NCBI RefSeq assembly: GCF_000516985.1
Contig: NW_006917093.1
Location: 5,675,013 to 5,739,012, forward strand
Source of the DNA: Pestalotiopsis fici W106-1
Taxonomy: Eukaryota; Ascomycota; Sordariomycetes; Amphisphaeriales; Sporocadaceae
Length of the DNA: 64,000 nt
Direction of reading: 5' to 3'
Positions 1-12,063 of this stretch are shown here, piece by piece; the first letter of the stretch is position 1, and every line of letters begins with the position of its first letter. The position numbers were made by a program, and so were the translations under genes. Under the pieces are notes generated by a model. It was not told the origin of the DNA, searched no databases, and saw only the letters and a list, made by a program, of their open reading frames with translations.

Positions 1-1
1 G

Positions 2-2245
2 GCTTTCTGGCAGGTGCCGCAGGAACAAGATGATCTTGCAGTGACCGAGCGCCTCTTCAAGGAGGTGGCTGACCCTGATATCACGCCCCATACTTGTCCT
101 TCCTGTGATAGGCTTTGCATTGATATTCGTGAACTTGTTTCCGAAAGCTGGGTTCGGCTGAAATGGTGGGCATTTGAAAATGGGCCTGACATTAGTATCA
201 ATGCGTCTACAGGTGTAACCATCTTCGAAGCCATAATGGCGGCCCGAGGGGGCTGCAGGTTTTGGACCACCTTGCTCAAAGGGAACGACTATGTTTTTGA
301 CGAACACCACGAAGTCGTCTACTTCTCGAAATATTTAGAAGCACATGTGACTCCCGATCAGCACCGCATCAACGAAGAGCTTGGTGAATTTTACAACGAT
401 GACGACGGTAAAATCATGCTATCTTATATTGCCTCGAGTGGCGTGCAACCTTCAATAACTTTCAAACTCGGTCGAGGGCCAGGTCAAGTTACAAACTTTC
501 ACATCTGGGTACATCCTGGTATGTTCAAGTTGTGAAGCAATGATGGTATTAGAGCTCCAGTACTGAAATTTCTTGATCCAGACGAACGACTGCGGTCCCT
601 CCTCTCCCCTGCTCTACCTCCAAATCTCGCGCCTAAATCAGAGCTAAGCTTCTACCGCGCACGCACATGGATACAAGAGTGTCTCAGCAAGCACAAAGAC
701 TGCAATCTTAGAGTTCCTGAAGAAGCGAATTTCATACCGAGGCGCGTACTAAAAGTGCAGAAAGGCACCAGTGGGCCTCTTGTACGACTTGTTTCCCAAC
801 CTGCAGCGCAGCGATATGTCACTTTGAGCTACTGTTGGGGTGGCGACCAGCCAGCGAAACTTGTAAAGGACAAGGTTGCAGCTTATAGCGCTGGCATACC
901 TTTCCAATCGCTTCCTCGGGCTATACAAGACGCAATTCTGGTCACTATTGGCATCGATATCTCGTATCTCTGGGTGGATGCACTCTGCATCATTCAGGAT
1001 GACGATGATGACAAGGCCGATCAGATTATACAAATGCACAGAATCTATCAATATTCTCATGCAACGATCGCGGCATCAGTATCCCGGGGCAGCACGGATG
1101 GTTTCTTGCACAACAGGCAAGAATTACGCCCGATAAAGATGAGTGGTAGGTTGGATGACAACGTATTTGGAGATTTTGTCTTTTCGCCGGGGATACTCGA
1201 ACAGGAAGGGATTTTTCCAGAAGCCAGTCTCCCTCTGTTCCAGCGGGCTTGGACGTTTCAGGAAACACATTTGCCAAGACGAATACTGTCGTATGGCCAC
1301 CAGGGCCTCACCTACCGGTGCTTATTCACCACACATACCGAAGGAGTAGCCAAGGTTGATGATATCAATATCGACATGGCAATCGACCCTGGAAACTCTC
1401 GTTACAATACTTTACCCCATCCTGACAGCTGGCACGCCATTATAGCCGCATACACCCAACGCCAGCTCACTGTCGCGTCAGACAAGTTGCTTGGAATAGC
1501 CGCTCTGGCGGCCGAGTACTCTAGACAAAAGGGGACTACAGAGTATTATGCAGGCTTATGGGAAGAAGACTTTCATACTCAACTGCTTTGGGTAACCTAC
1601 AATGAAGAATCGTCTCCCAAATCACGACACGGGCAATATATTGCGCCATCTTGGTCTTGGGCCAGTACCAACTATCCCGTCTGGGTGCATGATGACTTTG
1701 CGCATTGGGCCGATATGTTGGAACACGGCTTGGAACAACCTTGCCCTCCCCTGGATCATTTCTGTACGCTTCTGGACGCAAATATCAGCCTTGTTGACTC
1801 GAGAAGTCCGTTTGGAATGGTGTCTGCTGGTTTTATCAAAGTCCGCGCAAAGACCAAGAGAATCGCAATCCACGTCAGCCACGAGTCACCGTCTTTGAAG
1901 GTCGCTGGTCGAGACGTTTTGATGACTTCAGACGAGTGCCTTGACAAGTGGCCTCAGTCTGGAGGCTATGATCCCAGATTTTTCTTCAATCTTGACTATC
2001 CAGCCGAGGTCGTTGATGGACATGTTTACAGTGCTATCGAGATTTGTGGTGTTACGAGTGCAGGGTCCGAGGATGACAGTGACGAGGAGCAAGATGAGAA
2101 GCTGGCAGGACGAAGTTATGGACTCTTACTTGAGATGGTTGGGAGTGATACATATCGCCGTCTGGGTCTCATTACACTATCAAGACAGGATGTATGGGGT
2201 TGGGTGTTTGATATACCCGAGTCGCAAGAAGTCATTATTGTTTGA
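2..2245 (+). CDS. HET-domain (heterokaryon incompatibility) protein, 5' partial
   Basis: The reading frame is open to the left edge, so the true start lies outside the window. Exon 2-518 joins 561-2245 through a 42-nt intron (GT at 519, CAG ending 560). The join keeps frame and restores the conserved stretch before the HET core (ARTWIQECLSKH, then FIPRRVL). The HET domain follows with its hallmark blocks: VTLSYCWGG, then LPRAIQDAI, then YLWVDALCIIQDD, then IYQYSHATIAAS. After it come AWTFQE and the PSWSWAS motif typical of the C-terminal part. At least 733 residues are encoded. In fungi HET proteins trigger incompatibility cell death on non-self recognition. The partner and specificity are not visible here. 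A Cys-pair motif (CPSCDRLC) lies near the N-terminus. The family call is firm; the intron is unusually short. Confidence 0.9.
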
Positions 2246-2848
2246 CTTGGGATTATGCAGTACCTACGCCTTACCATATTTGTGAGCGGTTGATGAGATA
2301 ATGATTCACTCAATCAAGATGGAATGCCTTCTGATCCATGTCTTGGATTATTTATAGATCAGCTTGTGTTTGGTTCATGATGTCATAGAGGACATACGGC
2401 ATTTCGCTCGTGAGGGGCACAGAATGAGGAGGGACAACGGATTGCTACAACTACATTACAAAAGTCGGAGGTTGCAGGAAACCATTTTTACAAAGGTACT
2501 TTCTTAGGCACTTATCTGCCATAAATATTCTATTTTAGCTTCTTAAGTCATTAAGACATTGCGTATTTTTCTTTAACATCACTCCCACCCGAAGTGAGAG
2601 TTGCAACATAATCTAATTGCTGTATGTCGCCGGTAGCGCCAGGGCCCTTACAGGTAGTGATTGTGGCAACCCCATTCGGTTAGGAGTGCCATGGCCACCT
2701 GAAGGCTATGTCCTATAGTACCTATAGAAGCAAGGTAGCACCGCCTTCACCCCGAACAAGTACCGATGCAGTGTGAGATCAGTACTCAAGTTGCGGCGTC
2801 AAGTCTCTTTCATTCTTGAATTTACATGCCAGCAAAGGCAGAAACAAC
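2246..2848. other. Intergenic, HET gene to Zn2Cys6 gene
   Basis: About 600 nt with no coding signal on either strand. It holds the 3' flank of the HET gene and the promoter of the downstream regulator. No repeat or RNA gene was recognised. Confidence 0.5.
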
Positions 2849-4463
2849 ATGGTTGGGGTTCCAGGTCGATCTCAAGGCTGTATTACATGCCGGAGCAGGA
2901 AGAAAGGCTGTGATGGCCAACGGCCCGCCTGTTTGCGATGCATTCAAGCCGGCTTGCAGTGTGGTGGTTACAGTCGGCACCCCGTCTTTATCGCTAGTAC
3001 ACCAGACTCGCAAGGTAACCTGGCCACATACACAAGAGCGACTCCAGCATTGACGGCATCAAGTCATACCAGCCAATCGTCCTCGGCACAAGACGTCACG
3101 TTGTCGCAAAGCTTGACACAGACAGCCTATAATGCTCGATACATGGACATGTTCTGGTCTCATTATCTGCCTTGCGGCGAGACCCTAACCAACGAGGCCA
3201 TGAAACTAGGCAACGGAGGCTGGATCAATCTGGCACTGGACCTCTTCTCCACAGACAGCACTCTGCAACTTGCCATGCAAAGCGTTGTTCTTCGCGGGAT
3301 GGGTATGCGCAACGCTGACCAAAGTTTGATGCGGCAAGGGTCTGCTGCATATTCCATGTGTTTAAAGGACTTCAATAAAGCACTTTCCGACTCTGGTCGT
3401 CGTAGCACGGACGGAATACTGTGTACAGTAAAGCTCTTGTCGTTGTTTGAAGTGAGTTGGTTCCATACTTGATTTCTAGTTGTTCATTGTTAGACAAGGA
3501 CTGATCGCGCAGATAGATGCATTATGGCGCTGATGAGACAGACAAGCTGGCACAACAACGAAGCTGGGGCGCTCACGCCAATGGTCAGCTAGCAATGCTC
3601 ACCTTGAGGGAGCCCCAGGATTTCCGAAGTGGCAAAGCTCATCAGCTTTTTGTCGACTACCGATACAATCTGGTGAGTACGTTGAATCAGGTGTAGATGT
3701 CGATTGTATACAGGTAACCAATGACTAGATTATCTCGGCAATTGTTGAGAGGAAGCGGTTTGTCTTGGACGGGAAAGGTTGGAACACGAAGCCTTGGAAG
3801 TCGATCCGCAAGTCGCCGCGGGACAAGCTTTTAGACATACTGAGCGAACTTTGCCAGGTACTAGAGGAAGTGGATCACATGCAAGCGTGCACAAAGCTGG
3901 ATGAAAAGACTGTCCTGAGGCAGGATATCCTGCGTCGTTGCTGGCGCCTCGACGAGCTACTCCGGGCATGGACCAACGAGACGACGAAATTGAAGAATTT
4001 CGAACATGACCACTCACTCGAACCCAAAGACCCTCAAGACTTTGCTCTTGCACACCTGACAATACTGTATTGGGCTACCGGTGCTCTGGTTCACGCAAAT
4101 CTCTTTGCTCTTGTTGACAAAGATGACGCACTTCCTCCGAGGATCAACCCGCTCATATTTGTCCACAAGGTCGCGTCAGCCATGCCCTTCTTCCTACATC
4201 CGCGCGCCGGCGCCATGGGTCCCAAGATTGCGTCATTTCCGCTTGGAATGGCACTTCAAGTATACTATGGTATGGAGGACGAGCCATCTGAGGATATTGA
4301 TATCTTCGCGGGGTTCACCGAGTCGGGATTTGATGCAACGGCAATAGTGAACTTTATTTTGAGCATGCAACGAGGATATGTGAAGACGGAGGTGGCTGAT
4401 CGCGGTGGGCTTCAAGGCACGAGGACTCTAGCAAAAGCATGGATGAATTTATCGGGCGTGTAA
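2849..4463 (+). CDS. Zn2Cys6 fungal transcription regulator
   Basis: Three exons: 2849-3451, 3517-3672, 3729-4463. Both introns are phase 0 (GTGAGT...TAG), and the joins give a continuous 497-residue protein. The ATG at 2849 is the first in frame ahead of the DNA-binding domain. The binuclear zinc cluster sits at about residues 10-37 with spacing C-x2-C-x6-C-x6-C-x2-C-x6-C (CITCRSRKKGC, then CLRCIQAGLQC). The rest resembles the fungal-specific regulatory half of these proteins, with a helix-rich segment around FVDYRYNL and a hydrophobic C-terminal part. It presumably binds CGG-type half sites in the nucleus. No biosynthetic or catabolic partner lies immediately adjacent, so the target pathway is unknown. 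Confidence 0.88.
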
Positions 4464-4847
4464 ACAATATATTCAAGGCTGGGAGCATAATGGCAACATT
4501 GGATTTGGACCTGCTGTATAATTCAGATATTCTCGCGCTACGTGGACTAGATCAGATCCAGAATGGCAGTTGGGTTCAGATAATAGTTACATTTCTCATA
4601 CTATCTCTGAACAAACTGTCGTCGTATATAAAGATTTTTCGTGTTCCATGATAAGAAGAAGAAAAGAAGAAGCCTCTTGTATTGTCATCCTTGTGCCATT
4701 TCTCCACCTCACATTATTACTTTGTGGTGTTTGGCCAGCTTTTACTCTTTTGCCAAATCTGAAAACTTGCCAAGGTACCTCCTCAAGTCGCCCTGAACCC
4801 CAATTGTATTCTTGAGCGGTGTTACTGTGAATGTGGTGTCGTTATCT

Positions 4848-5390
4848 TTAAGCAATACCTGGAGCCAAGGGTATGCTGAAACACGGCACCGTGACCTTGG
4901 TGCGAGCCATATTAATGCTTGGCTGCGCAATAATGAAGGCCGTCTGTAGGCTACTATGCTTGCCCCCAACCGCAATCTGGAGGCGCGTGTTCTGGCCTGC
5001 TATGGGCCCTACACCAGTCTCCTGAACGTAAAAGGGCAATCCATCACTGGTCTCGCCATAGACATAGATGGAAGGGACTTGGACAGTGACGTTATTGCCG
5101 GTGACGGTGTTGTTGGACACGACGGTTGCAGCAGCAAATCCAGAGTAAATGGTGCCATTAAGGGCAGGTCCCTTGACGGTGCCGTTGACCAATGGCTCAA
5201 TGGTGACACTCCCGCCTTCAAGCAGAGGAATCGGTGGCGTGAGGATATTACCGATGTAGAGTTCAGCGGTGAATAGGTAAGTGGGAGTAGGAATGCTGAT
5301 AGACGACGTTGATGTAGTCGTGGGGAGACAATGGCCTAGGGCAGAGAGCGCGCCCAAAGCGGGTGAGAACTTGATGTATGATAGCAGCAT
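4848..5390 (-). CDS. Secreted DUF3237-like (UPF0311) protein
   Basis: Single exon, 180 residues, ATG at 5390. A short hydrophobic N-terminal segment looks like a signal peptide. Blocks such as LFTAELYIG, then GLPFYVQETGVG, then TRLQIAVGG, then QTAFIIAQPS resemble the DUF3237 beta-barrel family found as secreted proteins in fungi. Several N-x-T/S sequons fit passage through the secretory pathway. Molecular function is not known for the family. The decayed metallo-beta-lactamase-like gene lies immediately to the right. The family assignment is from memory of the pattern and was not searched. Confidence 0.7.
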   Translation of the reverse strand: MLLSYIKFSPALGALSALGHCLPTTTSTSSISIPTPTYLFTAELYIGNILTPPIPLLEGGSVTIEPLVNGTVKGPALNGTIYSGFAAATVVSNNTVTGNNVTVQVPSIYVYGETSDGLPFYVQETGVGPIAGQNTRLQIAVGGKHSSLQTAFIIAQPSINMARTKVTVPCFSIPLAPGIA

Positions 5391-6085
5391 CGTATTTGAA
5401 CACTGAACGAGTCGGTCTTGTCAGTGATTTGATGCAGAATATGGACGCATCCATGAGGGACAAGTCTGTTGTATTTGTATACTTTGCATCCTTACGGCCG
5501 TCGGCTCAAGGCTTGCCCGTCGGCGAAATTTCCATCCTGCAGGCTGCATGTCATTGTGACTTGCGATGAAATTGAATCACCATTCAATTGCCCAAACGCG
5601 ACGAGTCTGGCTCAACTACGAAGTCCTCACCGTCCAGGTATTGGACGACGCTATACCCGTTCCGGTATCAACGCGCGCGCTGCCTGCGGACTCAAGTCCA
5701 AGTTTCTTGCTAAATTCGGGGACCGTGGGGGCTGCGCCATCTCTTGCACCCTGTTGGTCAATATTCATCATCATTGAAAGTCGCCATCTAACTGCCTCGC
5801 ATTCGTTTTCGAAAATAATGAGGTCGATGAATGCGCAGTTACTTTCGCACTGGGTTCATCAAGATGGTAACTAGCCTTTCAAGTACTTATTTTTAGATAT
5901 CGTCTCGGGACAAAATCGATCCGCTAGAAAATAAAACTTGTATCACGGAAGAATCGAATAGATTCTTTACTGCCTGGAACGCAAGTATATATACCACATA
6001 CAGCCCGAGATACGGCATGAGTGTAGACACGCAAGACAAACAAATTCCGATATCCCCTTCGAAACATTCCGATCATCTCTGAACC
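5391..6085. other. Intergenic, divergent flank
   Basis: About 700 nt between the DUF3237-like gene (minus strand) and the start of the decayed lactamase-fold gene (plus strand). Only short overlapping frames are present. It probably holds the DUF3237 gene promoter. Confidence 0.4.
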
Positions 6086-7270
6086 ATGACTCCCATCTCA
6101 ATGTTCATCGAGCCATCTATACTCAGTAGTTTGAGCGGGAGTGCGGCTCCAGTCTTTGCTTTTCTTATTAAATACGAGGCAACTCGTCACAACCTTTTTT
6201 TTGACCTAGAGATTCGTAAAGACATCTAGAAGGATATCCCAACTGTTCTCTAAAACACAAGGACTTTACCTTTGAACCTAGAGAGGATGTTTTTGATATT
6301 CTATAAAATGGCAATGTGTATCTTTAGACTGTCAAAGGCATAACATGGAGGTGAGAAAGAAATTCTACAATATTGAATTTTGTTGTGCTGATCGTTAGAC
6401 AGTTACCATCACATTGAGCGTGTTGGCAATTCTATAGGGCTTCCACCCACGACCAATCTTGTAGTCGGCCCAGGCTCCAAGAAAACCGAGGTTCCCGGAT
6501 ATCCCGAGAATCCCAAAGCGAAGATTTTGGAAGAAGATTATCAAGGCAGACGTATTGACAGGTTAACTTTGTCGATGAAACAAAGGGGCTGAAGATGGGA
6601 AATTTCCGCGCATTTGACTGGTTTGGCGGTGGAGGTCTTGTTGCACTGATGCAGTCAGTACCCACCGCAGGTCACCTGCTCGGGTTTATTAAATAGCTCT
6701 TCAGCAACTCTCTTTTGTAGATGGTAGATTAATTCAGATGTTTTTCTATGCTTCCTCGATTACATCTTCTCCTTTATACATTGGCCAAGGGGAGAAGTTT
6801 TTAATCACTCGAGACGCCTGGCGTGTGCTTTTATCACTCCTTTTCTTTCCTTTTACTTCTTTTTTTTCTTTTTACAGAGGCTTAGACTTTGATTGACTCT
6901 GGTAGCATACCGTCGATCACCTAGCGGCCCTCGCAAGAACCAGCAATGAATTTTCGTAGTTCGCTTTCATGGGCGGCGATATTGGCCATTGTTCGTCCCA
7001 AATGGCGTCCCAACCAATGAACGACACTGCCGACCGGGGTTTTCCCGTCGCCGTTCAGACCAAATCCGAGGCCTCAATATTCGTCGAGACGTGTGCTCCT
7101 GTACCGGCCATCCACACGGCGTCGACATGTCCCGAGCCACAATGAGTTCCATGGAGATGTCCGATGCTGGTGGTGACATCATGGTCATCATTGCACATGA
7201 CTGGACTCTCCTACCCGTCTTTGATGATTGGCCAAAGTCGGCTAATGGCTGGTATGAAGGTGCATGGTAG
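6086..7270 (+). pseudogene. Decayed metallo-beta-lactamase-fold hydrolase
   Basis: Family motifs appear in the right order but in shifting frames and with stops. From ATG 6086 the frame reads PVFAFLIKY, LFFDLEIRKD and then TAG at 6227. Then come EDVFDIL with TAA, SYHHIERVGN where the zinc-binding HxHxDH should be, TTNLVVGPG, PGYPENP, FRAFDWFGGG, HTVDHLAALARTS, a TAG, FAFMGGD, and finally VIIAHDWTLLPV near 7200. These match the layout of fungal AHL-lactonase-like enzymes. The HxHxDH motif is damaged, at least three in-frame stops and several frameshifts exist, and about 190 nt near 6690-6880 looks inserted. Splicing cannot explain all of it, so this is called a relic. Confidence 0.75.
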
Positions 7271-8345
7271 TCATGGTGACGCTAGGAGTTTTCCCATAGT
7301 ACGATGAAGAAGTCGAGAAAGTGAATGGCATAAGGGATACCATTGACGATATCAGATCATCAAGTTATTAAAGCAGGACATGACATATTGTATAAAAAAA
7401 AAAAAAAAAAAAAAAAAACAAACAATCAGGACCAATACCCAAGTTTTGTGTTCTGGGAAAAGGAAATCTGCAGAACAAGAACTTGGGGAGATGAACTAGG
7501 TAATAGGGGAGTCTCTGCATGGCGTCTGTTGGTGGAGTGAAAAGATAGCGCAGCAGGGGTATGAGACAATTGACAGCCAAATCAAAATGCATGACAGGTA
7601 TTCGTATGATGTGATACTTGTTATGTGGTTTCAATTAATTCATCTTCACGAGAATATACATGTTCAACCATTGAGACTCGAGTGGAATCTCAGGAGCACT
7701 TTGGGGGAGTAACCCACCAATTTCTTGGCTTTCGCTTAATCAATACGATTAGCACTAAAAAATTAAGGTTACTGCTCGTAATCCAACGTCGTTCCCAAGT
7801 TTTTGGTAGGGGCCCCACCTATGGCAGGTGTTAGCACAAATTTTAGTGCAGAGGAAGAAGGGAGGGAAGAAGAAAAAAAAGTCTGTTATACACGTGTGGA
7901 GAAAAGACCCCGCCCGCTACATGCCTCCTCTATTTGACAGATGAGACGACGTTTTTTTCTGAGTACATATTGTGGTGGAATATCTTCCCGTGGAAAGAAA
8001 AATGTGCAAACAAAAACCTCTTGCTCGTGACCTGCTTTTGCGCTACTGCTGTCCCTGGAAATCCTTGCCAAGGATTAGAAATTATCGTGTGCGCTTTTAT
8101 GATACCATACCCAATGCTATTGCCAGATTTGACAGGTACACTCCACTATTACGAGATGTCTTCCTGGCCGAGGACCCGCCCTTCACGCGAGTCCAAAATC
8201 CCCATCACGAGTAGTCTGACAAAAGGGAAAACATGCCCATGAGAAATCTGGGATTGATTGAGTTTTCTTGTCTCATCCTTTCCCCGAGCGAGTCCATGTT
8301 GATATTATTCATCGCTCCGTCGGTGTTCTCAAAGCCAACTTGACG
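7271..8345. other. Intergenic upstream of GH16 gene
   Basis: About 1.1 kb without a supported gene. It contains a 25-nt A run at 7394-7418 and purine-rich stretches near 7850-7880, and presumably the promoter of the GH16 gene. Confidence 0.5.
7394..7418 (+). repeat. Poly-A homopolymer (25 nt)
   Basis: Uninterrupted run of 25 adenines in non-coding sequence. No flanking target-site duplication was seen that would mark it as a retroelement tail. Confidence 0.9.
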
Positions 8346-9595
8346 ATGTTGTGCTCGCGCGCTTCCGGCGCCGCTCTGCAGCCCGTTTACCACACTCTCT
8401 TTGTCGTTTTCTTGTTTCTGTCATGTCTTTTTACTGCAGCAGACGCAACCAACTGCTCTGCCTTTGCCACCAACGGTACTGCAGCCGCGCAGTACAACTA
8501 CTATCGTTTTTATGACTTTCGGAACATTCCCTCAGACACTTGGGATTCTGTAAAGAATGCAACGAGCCCCAACAATGCCTCGGCGGGTGCTTCGACCGCC
8601 GACATGGGATGGTCGCTCGACTGGCAGCGTAGAAGTGGCTTGCTCTACGCAGGCGAGGGCCAGAATCTGCTTCCTATTGACTATCAGCCAGACAAGGCAG
8701 CACTGAGTGAGTAAATCATGTCGCTAAAACCGCCTATCCAAACTTGAGCTATCCCTGCTTACACCCTGGTTCTGACAGAGACCCTTGATGCCGATGAGGC
8801 TGATCCCGGCGTGACTACTGCGCTGGGCTTGACAAGCTCTCGGCAATACAGCGACCGTCACCAGTCTGCCGGTATTGACTTTAATGAGGACTCGATCCTC
8901 TACTTGTCTCTGCGCGTGAGGGCGCGCGTGACTGGTGCCAAGGGTGCCTGTACCGCCTTCTTCACCTATGCCAACGACACCCAGGAAGCCGACATTGAGC
9001 TCTTGACCCGCGATGAGGACCACGTTGTCGGTTTCAACACGCAGCCCAGCATCGACATTCACGGCAACTACATCAACGCCACGCACTTCAACACCTCCCT
9101 CCCCCACAATCTCACCCGGGAGCAGTGGGTCGACTACCGCATGGACTGGGTTTCTGACCAAGTGGTCTGGTATATTGACGGAGTACACATGGGAAACACG
9201 TCGACCAACGTACCGGTCGAGCCTAGCCATCTGTACATTACCATGTGGGGTAAGTTCATCACTGTGTTCCTTGCTTGTCTCTCTCTCTCTCTCTTTGCTG
9301 TCGTAACTGACTTTATGGTATCAATATAGGCAATGGTGGAACCTGGACAGAGAATATGACCCTTGGAGACTCGGCCCTGCTGGAAATCCAATGGATCGAG
9401 GTGGCATACAACCTCAGTGATGCTGAGCCGGTAGCTAACGCCAGCGCCCAGATCTGCAACTTGGACGAGGCCAAGGAGGATAACACCTGGCAGCCTACCT
9501 CCTTCCCGGCGCCGCACGACTTTTCAGCTTCGGCCGGCTATAAGTTGGGCATGAGCACCCTCTTTATGGTTTTGGCGATAATATTTACAATATAA
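8346..9595 (+). CDS. GH16-family glycoside hydrolase, secreted, tail-anchored
   Basis: Exons 8346-8706, 8779-9249 and 9330-9595 join in frame (donors GTGAGT and GTAAGT) to 365 residues. The N-terminus has a strong signal peptide (hydrophobic FVVFLFLSCLF). The middle carries the GH16 catalytic signature E-x-D-x-E (EADIELL) in a beta-jelly-roll context, with LYITMWG and WIDG-like strands (WYIDGVHMGN) typical of the family. Many N-glycosylation sequons are present. The C-terminus ends in a hydrophobic stretch after a small-residue region, as in GPI-anchored cell-wall enzymes. The likely role is hydrolysis or transglycosylation of beta-glucan or another wall polysaccharide; the exact substrate cannot be told. 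A degraded copy of the 3' end lies about 2.5 kb downstream. Confidence 0.87.
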
Positions 9596-10383
9596 TGACT
9601 AATTTATTTATAAATAATTAAATAATAAATAATTACAAATAAATATATGTAACTTCTACCTTGAAACATGACATAAAAAAAGGTTTATTGAAATTCAAAA
9701 TATACAATACGTTATGGTAAGGGGGTCACATTATAAATAAAGCACAGTCCAGTGGCCTGGGCCAGCACCGCGGAGATAAGGAGCTGATAAGCTTATAAGC
9801 TTACAGCTGTTGGTTGCCTACAGCCACCAGCTTCACCTTCTGCATCTTCAATACAACCACATTCACACCCCATAACATTCGCATTAACTCCCCGCGGTTC
9901 TCGGAAAGGGAAGCGTGAACAAGCACACGCTCCCTAAGTCCCCGGCCTAAGATAGCAAGGGATCGGCTCGATTAGCGTAAACGGAATTACTAAGCCTAAA
10001 ATCGTTCTATCACAAGCCTAGATGGCGCTTCGTATTCTTGCCAATCAATCGTTTGGCAAAGTTCAAAGGGCAATCACGCAAGCACTATTCATCCCCCGAG
10101 ACACCGAAAAGATGCGATAGAGTTGCCAATATACAGCCGACTCGTAATAGCCTCTATTAGCCAAGGCCGCCAAGTCTCGAGAGTATATGTGGATTGAGCT
10201 GTTTCGGGGTCGCGGACTGTCTTTAACTCCAGTTTAGCGCTTCGAGCGTACGGATTTAAGCTACGGGATTTTATGATACTCTGAATAATTTCTTCGCATT
10301 TTGACTATATATGCCCTTGATTTAAACAAAAAAGAGTTTTCTTGGGCAATTCAATCAATTATCTGATTAATAGTTTTCAAGAT
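9596..10383. other. AT-rich intergenic stretch
   Basis: About 790 nt. The first 130 nt is very AT-rich 3' flank. The rest has mixed composition with many stops and no recognisable domain; a decayed element is possible but unproven. The 3' end carries the TATA-like motif of the next gene. Confidence 0.4.
10306..10313 (+). promoter_or_regulatory. TATA-like box upstream of NmrA-like gene
   Basis: TATATATG about 75 nt before the ATG at 10384, a plausible core-promoter position. Based on position only. Confidence 0.35.
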
Positions 10384-11535
10384 ATGTCGTTAAAAGTCTG
10401 CATTGTTGGGGCCACTGGACACAATGGTTCGTCGATCGTCGCGGCCTTGCTAGCCTCCGAGGAACCCAAATTTGTGAGTTGGTTTTTAAAGAAAGAAAAA
10501 CTCCAAGAAGTTGGTATAGTCTAATGCCATCTCTTATTAAGGAAGTATCAGCTCTGGTCCGCGCTGCCTCACTCCAAAAGCAATCCGTCGAGGATTTACG
10601 CCGCCGCGGTGTCACCATTATTGCAGCCGACTTACAGGGCCCCGAAGACGATTTGACCTCTGCACTGGCTGGTAAAGATGTGCTGATTGCATCACTCCCG
10701 CCCCAAAATACTTTGGACCAAATAGGCCTCGCCACTGCAGCGGTAAAGGCTGGGATCAAACGTTTTGTTCCAAATGCCTGGGCTACAGTTGCCCCTGCCG
10801 AAGGAGTCATGATCCTCCGAGACGTGGTAGGTGTTTTTTTTTTCTTCTCTTTCTCAGCTCTCGCTGTGCTTTGGACGCGTACTGTACTAAACTGCTCATA
10901 ATATAAAGAAGGAACAGGTTTTCAACCATATCAAAAAGATTCGACTTCCTTTCACCATCATTGATATCGGGTTCTGGCACGAGGGGGTGACGCCTGTCGT
11001 CCCTTCGGGCAAGTTTGGTACCGCGTCAATGGTGGGCAAGAACTTTCTGATTGGAGACGGTTCGACACCATCCGCAGTCACCTCGATGGACGACGTGGGG
11101 CCATTTGTGGCGCGCATCATTGCAGACCCCCGGACTCTCAACCGTTACGTATTTGCGTATGGTGAAATCAAGACTCAGCTGGACTGCCTCTCCCTTGCCA
11201 AGAAACTTACAGGCGAGGAGCTCGAAGTGGTGCCAATTTCACTGGATAAAGTCTCGCAGTTGGCTAATGCCGCCGAGACCGACGAGTATACCTTGTGGCA
11301 CAAGATGTTTGTGCAATATTTCAATACCGTCTGGGTGAGAGGCGACAATTGCCCTCGATATGCGAAAGAATTGGGGTACATGGATGCAAAGGAACTATAC
11401 CCCGACTTGCCGTTCAAGACACTGGAAGAAAGTATGCTTGAGACTCTTCAAGGCCGCAGGAATTTTCCCGAAGCAATTGGCGATGACCAATACTGGGAGG
11501 TCATTGCCAAACTTCTTACCGGTGGTGTTTTATAG
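10384..11535 (+). CDS. NmrA-like / isoflavone-reductase-like NAD(P)-binding protein
   Basis: Three exons, 10384-10473, 10542-10826 and 10909-11535, both introns phase 0, give 333 residues. The N-terminus has the dinucleotide-binding glycine motif VCIVGATGHNG at residues 5-15, a beta-alpha-beta Rossmann start. It is followed by LIASLPPQN and GIKRFVPNAWAT, which match the atypical short-chain NmrA/isoflavone reductase family. The second intron is supported by restoration of KEQVFNHIKKIRLPFTIID, typical of the family. Such proteins act either as cytosolic NAD(P)H-dependent reductases or as redox-sensing regulators, and sequence alone does not decide. It stands alone between the GH16 gene and the GH16 tail relic. 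Confidence 0.88.
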
Positions 11536-12063
11536 ATATCGTGACCTGAATTGGTACGTCTTGATGAAAATCTTGACTTGTTTTCGGTCTCAAGCTTTGT
11601 GCGAACTAAAGTGGGAGTGATGCCCGAGTGATAGCTTTTTTTTTTCCTTTTTTTTTTTTTGATATGCCAGGTGAGAATCAACGTTATATTTACAGCTCCA
11701 GACGCAGCAGCCTCAATAGTTCTTGAAAAGGAGTGACCTTCCTTTTGTTCCGTTTTTAACAGCGCTTTGCAAAAAGCCCACCTAGAACTCAACCTTGATC
11801 ATCTTTCATCTTAGGTACACATGTTGCAAAATCTATCAAATCAGTCAAATCCATCGCGATGTCAATTGCCCAGCCGTTTTGCAGGCCCAAATCTTAGCTA
11901 TATAACGTCATCGAGATACCGTGAAGTAATTTTTGGAAGCATGTTCAGTACTCTCTCAAACTCGATATGCTTAAATCTAAACCACTGCAATCCACAGATG
12001 CTTATTATTAAGCGAGCGCTCTTTGCGTGATATATATATGAAGAACATAGAAATATTGACATA
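11536..12063. other. Intergenic
   Basis: About 530 nt with T-rich runs near 11637-11660. No gene supported. Confidence 0.4.

Noticed and set aside
7394..7418. Poly-A run as the tail of a retroelement insertion
   Set aside because: No element body, no target-site duplication and no reverse-transcriptase-like frame next to it.
8724..9230. 168-codon minus-strand frame opposite the GH16 gene
   Set aside because: Antisense shadow; the plus-strand exon carries the catalytic EADIE motif and joins cleanly to its neighbours.
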